A stretch of DNA of 40,770 bases from Desulfuromonas sp. TF (GCF_000472285.1 NZ_KI421424.1:124442-165211); one strand, 5' to 3'. Positions 16,376 to 25,032 are shown, counted from the first letter of the stretch. The notes: a model not told the origin generated them from the sequence alone. A program made the numbers and translations.

Positions 16376-16699
16376 ATGTCCGTTGTCGCCGCCCTGCTGA
16401 TCGTTGCCGGCCTCTTCTTCTTCGCCATCGGAGTCCTCGGCATCCTGCGCTTCCCCGATTTCTACACCCGCCTGCACGCCGCCGGCAAATGCGACTCGCT
16501 GGCCGCGGTGCTGGTGGTGCTGGGCATCGCCCTGTTCAATCTGCAGGAGTTTTCCGGCGCCAACCTGCTGGTCAGCATCAAGATCATGTTCGTTGCCGCC
16601 TTCGTCTTCGTGGCCAGCCCCACAGCCACCCACGCGATCACCGAGGCGGCCCTGGTGATCGGCGTCGAGCCCTGGACAAAGGAGAAGAAACAGCGATGA
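16376..16699 (+). CDS. mrpG: Mrp/Mbh antiporter subunit G (MrpG/MbhC-like)
   Basis: The 107-residue, three-helix membrane protein matches the PhaG/MnhG/MrpG family. It has the characteristic segment GILRFPDFYTRLHAAGKCDSL and the C-terminal SPTATHAITEAA. A GGAGG ribosome site lies just before ATG 16376. It follows mrpF by 9 bases and overlaps the next start. Confidence 0.92.
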   Translation: MSVVAALLIVAGLFFFAIGVLGILRFPDFYTRLHAAGKCDSLAAVLVVLGIALFNLQEFSGANLLVSIKIMFVAAFVFVASPTATHAITEAALVIGVEPWTKEKKQR

Positions 16700-16941
16700 T
16701 CTGGCAGCTCGATCTGCTCATACTCGCCCTGGTGGTGATCTGCGCCCTGGCGGTCATCAGCGTCCGGGATCTGCTTTCGGCGACCGTCATCTTCGGCGTC
16801 TACAGCTTCCTCATGTGCCTGCTCTGGGCGGAGATGGGAGCCGTCGACGTGGCCTTCACAGAAGCGACGGTCGGCGCCGGCATCAGCACCGTCCTCTTTA
16901 TCGCCGCGATTCTGCGGACCAGCCGAAGGAGCAAGGATTGA
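16696..16941 (+). CDS. DUF4040/MbhD-like subunit (split part of the MrpA C-terminal region)
   Basis: The 81-residue membrane protein (MIWQLDLLILALVVI... AEMGAVDVAFTEATVGAGISTVLFIAAI) matches the MbhD/DUF4040 domain, which in true Mrp antiporters is part of the large MrpA subunit. ATG 16696 overlaps the mrpG stop. Longer readings of this frame extend back inside mrpG and are not real. The conserved acidic and polar residues in DVAFTEATVG are likely part of the ion path. Confidence 0.85.
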   Translation: MIWQLDLLILALVVICALAVISVRDLLSATVIFGVYSFLMCLLWAEMGAVDVAFTEATVGAGISTVLFIAAILRTSRRSKD

Positions 16942-17210
16942 AAGCGCTCGCACTGTTGGCCACCGCGATTACCGGTGCCATTCTGCTCTACGGCACCAAA
17001 GATTTCGCCGCCTGGGGAGACCCCGCCTCGCCTGCGAGCACCCATCTCTCGCCGGTCTACATCGAACGGGCGGTGGAGGAAACCCACGTGCCCAACATCG
17101 TGACGGCGGTGCTCGGCGATTACCGGGGATACGACACCATGTTCGAAACGGTGGTCATCTACTGCGCCGGCCTGGCGGTGGTCAGCGTGCTGCGGAGGAC
17201 CAAGGAATGA
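16938..17210 (+). CDS. MbhE-like subunit (second split part of the MrpA C-terminal region)
   Basis: The 90-residue protein resembles MbhE, the hydrogenase subunit E family. It has an N-terminal membrane helix, a loop containing NIVTAVLGDYRGYDTMFETVVIYCAGL and a second helix. That segment is the same motif as in the MrpA/MnhA C-terminal domain. The start is a TTG at 16938 overlapping the previous stop. The order MbhD-MbhE directly before MrpB is that of the membrane-bound hydrogenase operon. Confidence 0.82.
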   Translation: MKALALLATAITGAILLYGTKDFAAWGDPASPASTHLSPVYIERAVEETHVPNIVTAVLGDYRGYDTMFETVVIYCAGLAVVSVLRRTKE

Positions 17211-17686
17211 AGCTGCTGCAGGAGCGGGCGCGGACCCGGGCGGTGGGCGAGAGCCTGATTATCCAGACCGCGGTGCGGGTGATGGTTCCCTTCGTCCAGA
17301 TCTTCGGTCTCTACATCGTCGTGCACGGCCATTACAGCCCGGGCGGCGGCTTCCAGGGCGGAGTTGTTCTCGGCGCCTCTTTCATCCTCCTGGCGCTGGC
17401 TTTCGATCTGAAGACCTCGATCCGCCACTTCTCCGAGCGGATCAACAACCGGCTCGGCAATGCCGGAGCCCTGATTTATACAGGGACGGCAGCCCTGTGC
17501 GCCATTATGGGCGGGCTCTTTCTCGATTACAGCGCCCTGGACGCGATCATTCCCCTGGGCCCGATCGAGTGGCGCTCCTTCGGCATCTTTCTGGTCGAGG
17601 TCGGCGTCGGACTGGCGGTGATGAGCATCATGGTATCGCTGTACTGGGATCTCGGCTCAGGCGGCGAACTCGACGAGGGGCTTTGA
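17207..17686 (+). CDS. mrpB: Mrp/Mbh antiporter subunit B (MrpB/MbhF-like)
   Basis: The 159-residue protein with four membrane helices matches the MnhB family: VRVMVPFVQIFGLYIVVHGHYSPGGGFQGGVVLG is the diagnostic region, split here by the usual glycine-rich turn. The start overlaps the previous stop, and a 1-base gap precedes mrpC. It is part of the ion-translocating core together with subunit C. Confidence 0.92.
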   Translation: MKLLQERARTRAVGESLIIQTAVRVMVPFVQIFGLYIVVHGHYSPGGGFQGGVVLGASFILLALAFDLKTSIRHFSERINNRLGNAGALIYTGTAALCAIMGGLFLDYSALDAIIPLGPIEWRSFGIFLVEVGVGLAVMSIMVSLYWDLGSGGELDEGL

Positions 17687-17687
17687 C

Positions 17688-18077
17688 ATGGAAGGACTGC
17701 TGGCGGAGATCGTCGCCAAATACAATTACTGGCTCTACGTCGTGCTGATGATGATCGGCTTCTACGCCATGATCGGCAAGCGCAACCTGGTCAAGAAACT
17801 GCTCGGCATGAACATCTTTCAGACCGCGATCATCCTCTTCTTCGTTTCGACCGGTGTCAAGCGCGGCGGCGGGATTCCGATTCTCGACAAATACGAGGTG
17901 CTCAAGCACGGCATCGATCCGGCAACCGTGGTCAATCCGCTGCCCCACGTGCTGATGCTGACGGCGATCGTCGTTTCGGTCAGCGTGACCGGTGTCGCTC
18001 TGGCCATCCTGCAGCGCATCTATCGGGAGTACGGCACTCTCGAAGAAGACGAAATCCTGGAGAAGATCGGAAAATGA
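17688..18077 (+). CDS. mrpC: Mrp/Mbh antiporter subunit C (NuoK-like)
   Basis: The 129-residue protein has three membrane helices and is homologous to NuoK and MnhC (MIGKRNLVKKLLGMNIFQTAIILFF; NPLPHVLMLTAIVVSVSVTGVALAI). The PLPHVLMLTAIVV segment is typical of MrpC. The C-terminal EEDEILEKIGK tail is charged. It overlaps the mrpD start by 4 bases. Confidence 0.92.
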   Translation: MEGLLAEIVAKYNYWLYVVLMMIGFYAMIGKRNLVKKLLGMNIFQTAIILFFVSTGVKRGGGIPILDKYEVLKHGIDPATVVNPLPHVLMLTAIVVSVSVTGVALAILQRIYREYGTLEEDEILEKIGK

Positions 18078-19552
18078 CGGCCACCAACCTGCATGTCTAC
18101 GTGCTCGCCGCGCCCCTGCTGATGGCCTTTGTGGTGAACCTGCTGGGCCGGACCAACCGCGGCTGGATCGCACCGCTGACCCTCGGCGCGCTGGCCTTTT
18201 CCACCGCGGGTTCGATCGCGGTGCTGGCGCGGGTTCTGCGTGAGGGGACGATCCGTTACACGGTCGGAAACTGGAGGCCCCCCTTCGGCATCGAGCTGGT
18301 GGTCGATCCGCTGAGCGCCCTGATGATGCTGCTGGTAGCGGCCGTTGCCCTTGTCGCGACCTTCTCCGCACTGAAAAGCGTGGAGCGGGAGCTGGCCGGG
18401 CGCGAATACCTCTTTTTTACTCTGTACCTGATCCTGATCGCCGGCCTCTTCGGCCTGATCCTCACCGGCGACGCTTTCAACCTGTATGTGCTGCTGGAGA
18501 TCACCTCCATCACCAGCTACGGGCTGATCGCCATGGGACGGGGACGAGCCGCGCTGGCGAGCTTCAACTACGTCATCATGGGATCGATCGGCGCCTGTTT
18601 CTACCTTTTGGGGGTCGGTTATCTCTACATCCTGACCGGTTCTCTGAATATGGCCGACATCGCCCGAATCCTCCCCGGACTCGGCCAGCCGGCGGCCCTG
18701 GCGACCTCTTTCGCTTTCATCATGGTCGGTCTCTGGGTCAAGATGGCTCTCTTTCCCCTGCACAACTGGCTGCCCAACGCCTATTCACTGGCTCCAACCG
18801 GCGCCGGCGTCATGGTTGCACCGTTGATGACCAAGGTGACCGTCTATCTGATGATCCGCGTCATCTTTTCAATTTTTACTCCCGATTATGCCTTCTTTCA
18901 TCACCCCGGCGTGGCATCGGCCATTGTCTGGGTGGCGGCCCTGGCGATCGTCTGTGCCTCGGCTCTGGCCCTCGCCCAGCGCGACCTGCGCCGGATGCTG
19001 ACCTACATTATCATCGCCGAGGTCGGCTATATGGTCGGCGGCGTCTGGCTGGCCAACGGCCAGGGACTGACCGGCGCCATCCTGCACATCGTCAATGACG
19101 CGCTGATGACCCTGTGCCTTTTCCTGGTGGCCGCGGCGATCCTTCACCGCACCGGCAGTCTCGCCTTCGATTCGCTGCAGGGCCTCTATCGCAGAATGCC
19201 TGTCACGATGGCGGCCTTTACCGTGGGGGCCTTCTCGATGATCGGTGTTCCCCCGACCTGCGGATTCTTCAGCAAATGGTATCTGATCCTCGGGGGGATC
19301 GAAGCGGGCCAGTGGGGCTACGTCGCGGCGCTGATCTTCAGCAGCCTTGTCAACGCGGTGCTCTTTTTCCGCATTATCGAAATCGCCTATTTCCGCAAGG
19401 AGGAAGGCGGGCATGGCATGCTGACGGTGCAGGAGGCGCCGATGATGATGCTCAACCCGCTGATCGTGACCGCTATCGCCCTGCTGCTGGTCGGCTTCGG
19501 CTCGGGACAGCTCGTCGGAGTGATCCGCCTGGCGATTCCCGCAGGGTTTTAA
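18074..19552 (+). CDS. mrpD: Proton-conducting subunit D, copy 1 (MrpD/MbhH-like)
   Basis: This 492-residue NuoN/M-type antiporter subunit has about 14 membrane helices. Key charged residues of the proton path are visible: E142 in LLEITSITSYGL (TM5) and K223 in WVKMALFPLHNWLPNAY (TM7), plus a lysine in MTKVTVYLMIRV (TM8). The QRDLRRMLTYIIIAEVGYM and GFFSKWYLI segments are standard for the family. It is the eighth gene of the operon and completes the set equivalent to MbhA-H. Confidence 0.92.
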   Translation: MTATNLHVYVLAAPLLMAFVVNLLGRTNRGWIAPLTLGALAFSTAGSIAVLARVLREGTIRYTVGNWRPPFGIELVVDPLSALMMLLVAAVALVATFSALKSVERELAGREYLFFTLYLILIAGLFGLILTGDAFNLYVLLEITSITSYGLIAMGRGRAALASFNYVIMGSIGACFYLLGVGYLYILTGSLNMADIARILPGLGQPAALATSFAFIMVGLWVKMALFPLHNWLPNAYSLAPTGAGVMVAPLMTKVTVYLMIRVIFSIFTPDYAFFHHPGVASAIVWVAALAIVCASALALAQRDLRRMLTYIIIAEVGYMVGGVWLANGQGLTGAILHIVNDALMTLCLFLVAAAILHRTGSLAFDSLQGLYRRMPVTMAAFTVGAFSMIGVPPTCGFFSKWYLILGGIEAGQWGYVAALIFSSLVNAVLFFRIIEIAYFRKEEGGHGMLTVQEAPMMMLNPLIVTAIALLLVGFGSGQLVGVIRLAIPAGF

Positions 19553-19614
19553 CAGAAGAGGCGGGCGGCGCCGCGGGCCCGTTCGCCACTCCCCTTTACC
19601 GAACAAGAGAGATC

Positions 19615-21081
19615 ATGGCGTACCAACATTCCATCTGGCCACTGGCCGCGATTCTCGTCTCGCTGCTCGGCACCGTTCCGATCATGGTGTCGGCCCGCCG
19701 TCCCAATCTGCGGGAGAGCTGGACGGTTCTGATCGCCGTCGCCAAGTTCGGCATCATCGCATTGATGCTGCCGGCCGTGCTGGCCGGGGGCGGGTTCGTC
19801 TTCACTCTCGCCGAGGTCTTACCGGGGGTGCCGATTCAGCTGAGAGTCGATCCTCTGGGAATGTACTTCGCCCTGATCGCATCCTTCCTCTGGATCTTCA
19901 CCTCCATCTACTCCATCGGCTACATGCGCTCCCTGAAGGAGCACGATCAGACCCGCTATTTCGCCTCCTTCGCCATAGCCATTTCGGCGACCATCGGCGT
20001 CGCCTTCTCGGCCAATCTGCTGACCCTCTATCTCTTCTACGAGATGCTTTCGCTCTCCACCTACCCGCTGGTAACCCACGAGCAGAATGACGAGGCCCGC
20101 CGCTCGGGACGCAAGTACCTTACCTATATTCTCGGCACCTCCATCGGATTTGCGCTGCCGGCGATGCTCATCACCTACGCCTCCGCCGGCACCCTCGACT
20201 TCACGCCGGGGGGCATCATGACCGGAGCAGCCTCTCCCGCCACCATAGGCCTGCTGCTGGTTCTTTTCGTTTTCGGTTTCGCCAAGGCCGGGATCATGCC
20301 CTTTCACGGCTGGCTCCCCGCAGCCATGGTCGCTCCCACGCCGGTCAGCTCCTTTCTGCACGGCGTGGCGGTGGTCAAGGTCGGGGTGTTCTCCATCCTG
20401 CGGGTCATTTTGGATATTCTGGGACCCGATCTGCTGCGCCAGCTCGATTACGGCGTCGCCCTGACCTACTTCGTCTCGATCACCATCCTGGTCGCCTCTC
20501 TGGTCGCCCTGACCCAGGACAATCTCAAGCGGCGGCTGGCCTATTCGACCATCGGCCAGCTCTCCTACATGGTGCTTGGCGCCGGCATGCTCTCGGCGGC
20601 CGGAATGACCGGCGGAGTCATGCATATCGCCATGCACGCCTTCGGCAAGATCACCCTCTTCTTCTGCGCCGGCGCGATCTATGTCGCCAGTCACAAGAAA
20701 TACATCAGCGAGATGGACGGCCTGGGGCGGCAGATGCCCGTCACCTATATGGCCTTCTTCCTCGGTTCGCTCAGCATCATCGGCATGCCGCCCCTGGGGG
20801 GGTTCATCAGCAAATGGAATCTGGTCATCGGCGCGGTGGAAGCCGATCAGCTGGTCCTGGTGGTGGTGCTCCTGGTGAGTTCGCTGCTCAACGCCGCTTA
20901 TTTTTTTCCGATCGTATACCGGGGTTTTTTCGCCGCTCCGGCCGCAGGGGTGTCGAGCGGCATCAAGGAAGCGCCGATTTTCTGCCTGCTGCCGCTGACC
21001 GTGACGGCGCTCTGTTCGGTGGCGCTCTTTTTCTACCCTACAGTTTTTCTGCAGCTGATTCAGAAAGCGCTCTTCCCCTAG
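19615..21081 (+). CDS. Proton-conducting subunit, copy 2 (MrpD/NuoM-like)
   Basis: This 488-residue paralogue of subunit D has about 14 membrane helices, with E143 in FYEMLSLSTYPL and K224 in FAKAGIMPFHGWLPAAM at the usual TM5 and TM7 positions. ATG 19615 is used because it begins at the normal NuoM-like N terminus; the longer open frame runs back into copy 1 in another frame. The 62 bases before it contain no promoter that I can see, so it is probably co-transcribed. Confidence 0.9.
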   Translation: MAYQHSIWPLAAILVSLLGTVPIMVSARRPNLRESWTVLIAVAKFGIIALMLPAVLAGGGFVFTLAEVLPGVPIQLRVDPLGMYFALIASFLWIFTSIYSIGYMRSLKEHDQTRYFASFAIAISATIGVAFSANLLTLYLFYEMLSLSTYPLVTHEQNDEARRSGRKYLTYILGTSIGFALPAMLITYASAGTLDFTPGGIMTGAASPATIGLLLVLFVFGFAKAGIMPFHGWLPAAMVAPTPVSSFLHGVAVVKVGVFSILRVILDILGPDLLRQLDYGVALTYFVSITILVASLVALTQDNLKRRLAYSTIGQLSYMVLGAGMLSAAGMTGGVMHIAMHAFGKITLFFCAGAIYVASHKKYISEMDGLGRQMPVTYMAFFLGSLSIIGMPPLGGFISKWNLVIGAVEADQLVLVVVLLVSSLLNAAYFFPIVYRGFFAAPAAGVSSGIKEAPIFCLLPLTVTALCSVALFFYPTVFLQLIQKALFP

Positions 21082-21107
21082 ACTGATCCCGGCCCCGGAG
21101 ATTGCAC

Positions 21108-21242
21108 ATGAAGCCACATCACGAACAGGAAGAAAAGATGATCCTCGCCCACGATCCGGTGGACGGCTACCGCCCCGTCTTCAATATAATTTTTACCGTG
21201 GGCGTGCTCTATCTGGCCTATATCCTCTTTACCACCCTGTAG
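21108..21242 (+). CDS. Small single-helix membrane protein (44 aa)
   Basis: The short frame encodes 44 residues: a charged N-terminal half (MKPHHEQEEKMILAHDPVDGYRP in two parts) and one membrane helix (FNIIFTVGVLYLAYILF). It fits between copies 2 and 3 of the D-type subunits, with 26 and 10 bases to its neighbours. I do not recognise a family. Position, frame and composition suggest a small accessory subunit of the membrane complex. Confidence 0.65.
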   Translation: MKPHHEQEEKMILAHDPVDGYRPVFNIIFTVGVLYLAYILFTTL

Positions 21243-21252
21243 GGAGAGGACG

Positions 21253-21564
21253 ATGAAGAAAAAATCACAGAAGAAAAAACCGCAAATCCGGGAAAAGGAT
21301 TTCAAGCACCAGGTCGACATCGATGAAGAACTCGCGATGTTCGACAAGCCGCAGAACGTCAAACGTCTGCTTTATGGGTTTTACACCTGCGTCGTTCTGC
21401 TGCTGCTGGTCGATCTCGCTTATCATAAACACGCCATTTTCCCTTGGGAGGGAAAATTCGGCTTCTATTCGGTCTACGGTTTCGTTGCCTGCGTGGTGCT
21501 GGTGCTGGTGGCCAAATATATCCTGCGCCCCATGGTGATGCGCAAAGAGGACTACTATGATTAA
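21253..21564 (+). CDS. Small two-helix membrane protein of the antiporter operon
   Basis: The 103-residue protein has a very basic N terminus (MKKKSQKKKPQIREKDFKH), then two membrane helices (about residues 42-60 and 74-92), and ends KEDYYD. A GGGAGAGGA ribosome site precedes ATG 21253, and the end overlaps the next start by 8 bases. The function is unknown. By position it is probably a structural subunit of the D-type complex. Confidence 0.75.
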   Translation: MKKKSQKKKPQIREKDFKHQVDIDEELAMFDKPQNVKRLLYGFYTCVVLLLLVDLAYHKHAIFPWEGKFGFYSVYGFVACVVLVLVAKYILRPMVMRKEDYYD

Positions 21565-23332
21565 CGCCCTTCCTCCGGCCGTTATCCTGATTCTAGGGGC
21601 GCTGGCGGTTCCTTTTCTCAAGGGACGGATCCGGCAGGCCTGGATGCTGCTGCTGCCGGTACTCAGCTTTATCAACCTCCTCGCCATCCCTGAGGGGAGC
21701 CATTGGGCCGTTTCCTTCATGGACTATGAACTGGTCTTCGGCAAGATGGACCGGCTCAGTCTGATTTTCGGCTATATCTTCCATCTGGTGGCGTTCATTG
21801 CCAATCTGTACGCCCTGCATGTCGAGGATGACGTGCAGAACGTGGCGGCGCTGGTCTATGCCGGCGCGGCGCTGGGGGTGACCTTTGCCGGCGACTTCTT
21901 TTCCCTCTTCGCCTTCTGGGAAACCCTGACCATCTCCGCCACCTTCCTGATTCTGGCCCGGCGCACTCCGGGGGCCCTCGGAGCAGGCTTCCGCTACTTC
22001 ATGGTGCATGTCGCCGGCGGGCTCTGCCTGCTGGCCGGAATCATCATCCACGTCCAGCAGACCGGCAGCGCCGAGTTCGGCTTTATCGGTCTCAATGGAC
22101 TGGCCTCCCATCTGATTTTTCTCGGCTTCGGCGTCAACTGCGCCTGGCCGCTGCTGCACAACTGGCTGACCGACGCTTATCCCGCGGCGACCATAACCGG
22201 GACCATCTTTCTCTCCGCCTTCACCACCAAGACCGCGGTCTATGTGCTGGCCCGCGCCTACCCAGGGACGGAGGCCCTGATCTGGATCGGGGCGATCATG
22301 GCCGGATTTCCCATCTTCTACGCCGTGATCGAAAACGACCTGCGCCGTGTGCTCGCTTACAGTCTGATCAACCAGGTCGGCTTCATGGTCGTCGGCATCG
22401 GCATCGGCACCGAACTGGCCGTCAACGGAGCGGTGGCACACGCCTTCAACGACATCCTCTTCAAGGGACTGCTCTTCATGACGATGGGGGCGGTGATGTA
22501 CCGTACCGGAAAGATCAATGCCACCGACCTGGGCGGACTCTACAAATCGATGCCCTGGACCTGCGCTTTCTGCATTGTCGGAGCCGCTTCGATTTCGGCC
22601 TTTCCCCTCTTCAGCGGGTTCGTGAGCAAGTCGATGGTCATGGAGGCCGCCGCCCACGGGGATATGCGCTTCATCTGGTTCATCCTGCTTTTCGCCTCGG
22701 CCGGGGTGTTCCACCACGCCGGGATCAAGATCCCCTTCTTTGCCTTCTACTCGCACGATTCGGGCCTGCGCTGCAAGGAGGCGCCGAGGCACATGCTGCT
22801 GGCCATGGGCCTGACGGCCTTTGCCTGCATCTTTATCGGCTCCTTCCCCCGCTTCCTTTATGACCTGCTCCCCTATGCCACGGACTATCAGCCCTATACC
22901 ACCTCCCATGTCCTGGCCCAGACCCAGCTCCTCTTCTTCTCCGCCCTGGCGTTCACCCTGCTGCTACTGTCGGGAATCTATCCTGCGGAGATCCGCTCCA
23001 TCAATATCGATTCCGACTGGGTCTACCGCAAGGGGGGAAGGGGATTCTATGCCTTGGCCGACAAGGCGTTCGGCGGCCTGAACAGCTGGTGCGACCGGAT
23101 CTTCGTACGACAGGTTCCGGAACTGCTGAGCCGGTTTTTCGCCGAGCCCGGAGGCAACGTCCAGAAGCACGGGCTGCGCCTGATGGCCGGAGCGGCCGGC
23201 GGCGACCGCGACCTCAGCGAGGAGGAGGCGATGATCGAGCGGCGCAGCAGAAGCGCGGCCTACCCGGTCGGCATCGGTGTGCTGCTCGCGGTCCTCTTCC
23301 TGGCTGTGATATCCTTTCTGTTCTTTGTTTAA
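21557..23332 (+). CDS. Divergent proton-conducting subunit, copy 3 (MrpD-like with C-terminal extension)
   Basis: This 591-residue NuoL/M/N-type protein has about 14 membrane helices, then a C-terminal extension of about 110 residues ending in an extra membrane helix (IGVLLAVLFLAVISFLFFV). E122 in FAFWETLTISATF is present. At the TM7 site, where copies 1 and 2 have Lys, the aligned segment reads GVNCAWPLLHNWLTDAY with N194, so the usual pumping lysine is missing. The TM8 lysine (FTTKTAVYVLARA) is kept. It is the last gene of the operon. The extension may be a lateral anchoring helix like that of NuoL, by inference. Confidence 0.88.
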   Translation: MINALPPAVILILGALAVPFLKGRIRQAWMLLLPVLSFINLLAIPEGSHWAVSFMDYELVFGKMDRLSLIFGYIFHLVAFIANLYALHVEDDVQNVAALVYAGAALGVTFAGDFFSLFAFWETLTISATFLILARRTPGALGAGFRYFMVHVAGGLCLLAGIIIHVQQTGSAEFGFIGLNGLASHLIFLGFGVNCAWPLLHNWLTDAYPAATITGTIFLSAFTTKTAVYVLARAYPGTEALIWIGAIMAGFPIFYAVIENDLRRVLAYSLINQVGFMVVGIGIGTELAVNGAVAHAFNDILFKGLLFMTMGAVMYRTGKINATDLGGLYKSMPWTCAFCIVGAASISAFPLFSGFVSKSMVMEAAAHGDMRFIWFILLFASAGVFHHAGIKIPFFAFYSHDSGLRCKEAPRHMLLAMGLTAFACIFIGSFPRFLYDLLPYATDYQPYTTSHVLAQTQLLFFSALAFTLLLLSGIYPAEIRSINIDSDWVYRKGGRGFYALADKAFGGLNSWCDRIFVRQVPELLSRFFAEPGGNVQKHGLRLMAGAAGGDRDLSEEEAMIERRSRSAAYPVGIGVLLAVLFLAVISFLFFV

Positions 23333-23358
23333 CCGGCCGGCGTTTTGCCGCAGGCCGG
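23333..23358. other. GC-rich hairpin after the antiporter operon
   Basis: CCGGCC (23333-23338) pairs with GGCCGG (23353-23358), and inner bases extend the stem. No T tract follows, so it is not a standard terminator. It could protect the 3' end of the operon mRNA or reduce expression of the following stress protein. Confidence 0.35.
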
Positions 23359-23374
23359 GATTGCGAGGTGAATC

Positions 23375-23827
23375 ATGAAAAAAGCCCTTATCGCCCTCGA
23401 TGACACCGTCCGCGGCCGGCGGGCCGGTGAATACGCCGCCGGGGTTGTTCCCGCCCTTGGCGACTGCGAGCTCGTTCTGCTGGTTCTGACCACCGGCGTG
23501 CCCGGTACGACGGAGCCCGCTGCGCCACCGGAGGTGCACGGCGACGAGGACCATCACCAGGAGCTGGTGCAGGCCGAAACGCTGGTCGGGGAAATCGCCG
23601 CCATGCTGCGCGAGCGCGGCGTCGCCCCGGAGCGGCTGCAGATGCGGATCAAACCGGTATGCCGCGGCGTCGCCCAGGATATCGTCGACGAGGCGACGGC
23701 GGCGGGCTGCGACACCATCATCATCGGACGCAGCGACGCCTCGCGGATGAAGGAGCTCTTCCACGGAAGCATCTCCGCCGAAGTCCTGCATAAGGTCGAG
23801 AACCAGACCGTCTGGGTGGTGGCCTGA
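23375..23827 (+). CDS. Universal stress protein (UspA family)
   Basis: The 150-residue cytoplasmic protein has the Usp fold: KKALIALDDTVRGRRAGEYAA at the N terminus and the C-terminal nucleotide-site region CDTIIIGRSDASRMKELFHGSISAEVLHKVENQTVWVV. The motif resembles G-x2-G-x9-G-S but is incomplete (GRSDASRMKELFHGS), so ATP binding is uncertain. Its place after the antiporter operon suggests a link to ion or energy stress. The gap of 42 bases allows co-transcription with it. Confidence 0.88.
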   Translation: MKKALIALDDTVRGRRAGEYAAGVVPALGDCELVLLVLTTGVPGTTEPAAPPEVHGDEDHHQELVQAETLVGEIAAMLRERGVAPERLQMRIKPVCRGVAQDIVDEATAAGCDTIIIGRSDASRMKELFHGSISAEVLHKVENQTVWVVA

Positions 23828-23837
23828 CCGCGCCCGG

Positions 23838-24971
23838 ATGGCCTCTCTTTACCTGCACGTTCCCTTCTGCCGCAAAAAATGCCCCTACTGCGATTTCTTC
23901 TCGGTACCGGGGCATTTGTCGTCTCTGGAGTCCTATCCCGCGTTGCTGATGCGCCACCTCGATCTTGCCGCCGACGGCGGAGAATGGGGCGGACCGATTG
24001 AGACCCTATTCTTCGGCGGCGGCACGCCTTCACTGCTTTCGCCGGAATCCATCGGCGAGATTCTTGCGCGGGCCGAAGATCGTTTCGGGTTTGCCGCCGA
24101 CGTGGAGATATCCCTCGAGGCGAATCCGGGAACCCTCACCGCCGCCTCCCTGGCCGGCTACCGCGCCGCCGGCGTCAACCGTCTCTCCTTGGGAGTTCAA
24201 TCCCTCGACCCGCGGAAGCTGGAACTCCTGGGGCGCATCCATTCCCCGGAGGAAGCGAAGGACGCCGCCACTTGGGCGAGGCGGGCGGGTTTCGCCAATC
24301 TCTCCTGCGACGTGATGTTCGCCCTCCCCGGGCAGACGGCGGGCGCGCTTCAGGCGGAACTCGACCGGTTCCTCGACCTGTCCCCCGACCATGTTTCCGC
24401 CTACGGACTGACGGTGGAGGAGGAGACGCCCTTTTACCATCTGCACCGCGCCGGCGGACTCGATCTCCCCGATGAGGACCGCTACGCCGAGCTCTTTTGC
24501 CTCGTCGACGAGCGGCTTGGCCGGGAGGGATTCCGTCATTACGAAATCTCCAACTACGCCCGGCCGGGGCGTGAGTGCCGGCACAACCTCCGTTACTGGC
24601 GCCGGCGCTCTTATCTGGGGGTCGGCGCCGGCGCTCATTCCTTCTGCGGGCGGGGCTGGGGGGAGCGGCGGGCGGTTCCTGCGGACCTTGCTCCTTATAC
24701 CGCTGCTCTTTCCAGGGGAGAAGATCCGGCGCAGACGCTGGAGACCTTCGATCGCCGCGGGGCCATGGCCGAGACCCTCTATCTCGGCCTGCGAACCGCC
24801 GAGGGCGTCGATGAGGGTGAATTCCGCCGCCGCTTCAGCGCCGGAGTGGAAGAGACATTTCCCGAGGCGCTGCGGAGGGCGGGAGATCGTCTGGTGCTGC
24901 GGGATGGCCGCTGGAGGATGGACCTTGAAGGATGGCTTCTTTTCGATCACATTATTACCGCTTTTCTCTGA
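23838..24971 (+). CDS. hemW: HemW, radical SAM family haem chaperone (coproporphyrinogen oxidase-like)
   Basis: The 377-residue protein is HemW-like. The radical SAM cluster motif is C11-RKK-C15-PY-C18, three residues apart as in the family, followed by the SAM-binding FFGGGTPSLL segment. A C-terminal HemN-like domain follows (AETLYLGLRTAEGVDEGEFRRRF). HemW binds haem and delivers it to proteins; unlike HemN it lacks the extra N-terminal residues needed for oxidase activity. It lies 10 bases after the stress-protein gene and directly before the heat-shock promoter. Confidence 0.93.
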   Translation: MASLYLHVPFCRKKCPYCDFFSVPGHLSSLESYPALLMRHLDLAADGGEWGGPIETLFFGGGTPSLLSPESIGEILARAEDRFGFAADVEISLEANPGTLTAASLAGYRAAGVNRLSLGVQSLDPRKLELLGRIHSPEEAKDAATWARRAGFANLSCDVMFALPGQTAGALQAELDRFLDLSPDHVSAYGLTVEEETPFYHLHRAGGLDLPDEDRYAELFCLVDERLGREGFRHYEISNYARPGRECRHNLRYWRRRSYLGVGAGAHSFCGRGWGERRAVPADLAPYTAALSRGEDPAQTLETFDRRGAMAETLYLGLRTAEGVDEGEFRRRFSAGVEETFPEALRRAGDRLVLRDGRWRMDLEGWLLFDHIITAFL

Positions 24972-25003
24972 GAAATTCCGCCATTTTCCTGCCGGGTTTG
25001 CCC

Positions 25004-25032
25004 TTGACAAAGCCCAGGGCCATTGTTATGTT
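25004..25032 (+). promoter_or_regulatory. Sigma70 promoter of the hrcA heat-shock operon
   Basis: TTGACA (25004-25009), a 17-base spacer and TATGTT (25027-25032) form a near-consensus sigma70 promoter. Transcription should start near 25039, just before the CIRCE element. Confidence 0.8.

Noticed and set aside
19114-19614. Extended N terminus for the second D-type subunit
   Set aside because: The extra part overlaps the first D-type gene in another frame; the normal NuoM-like start is ATG 19615.
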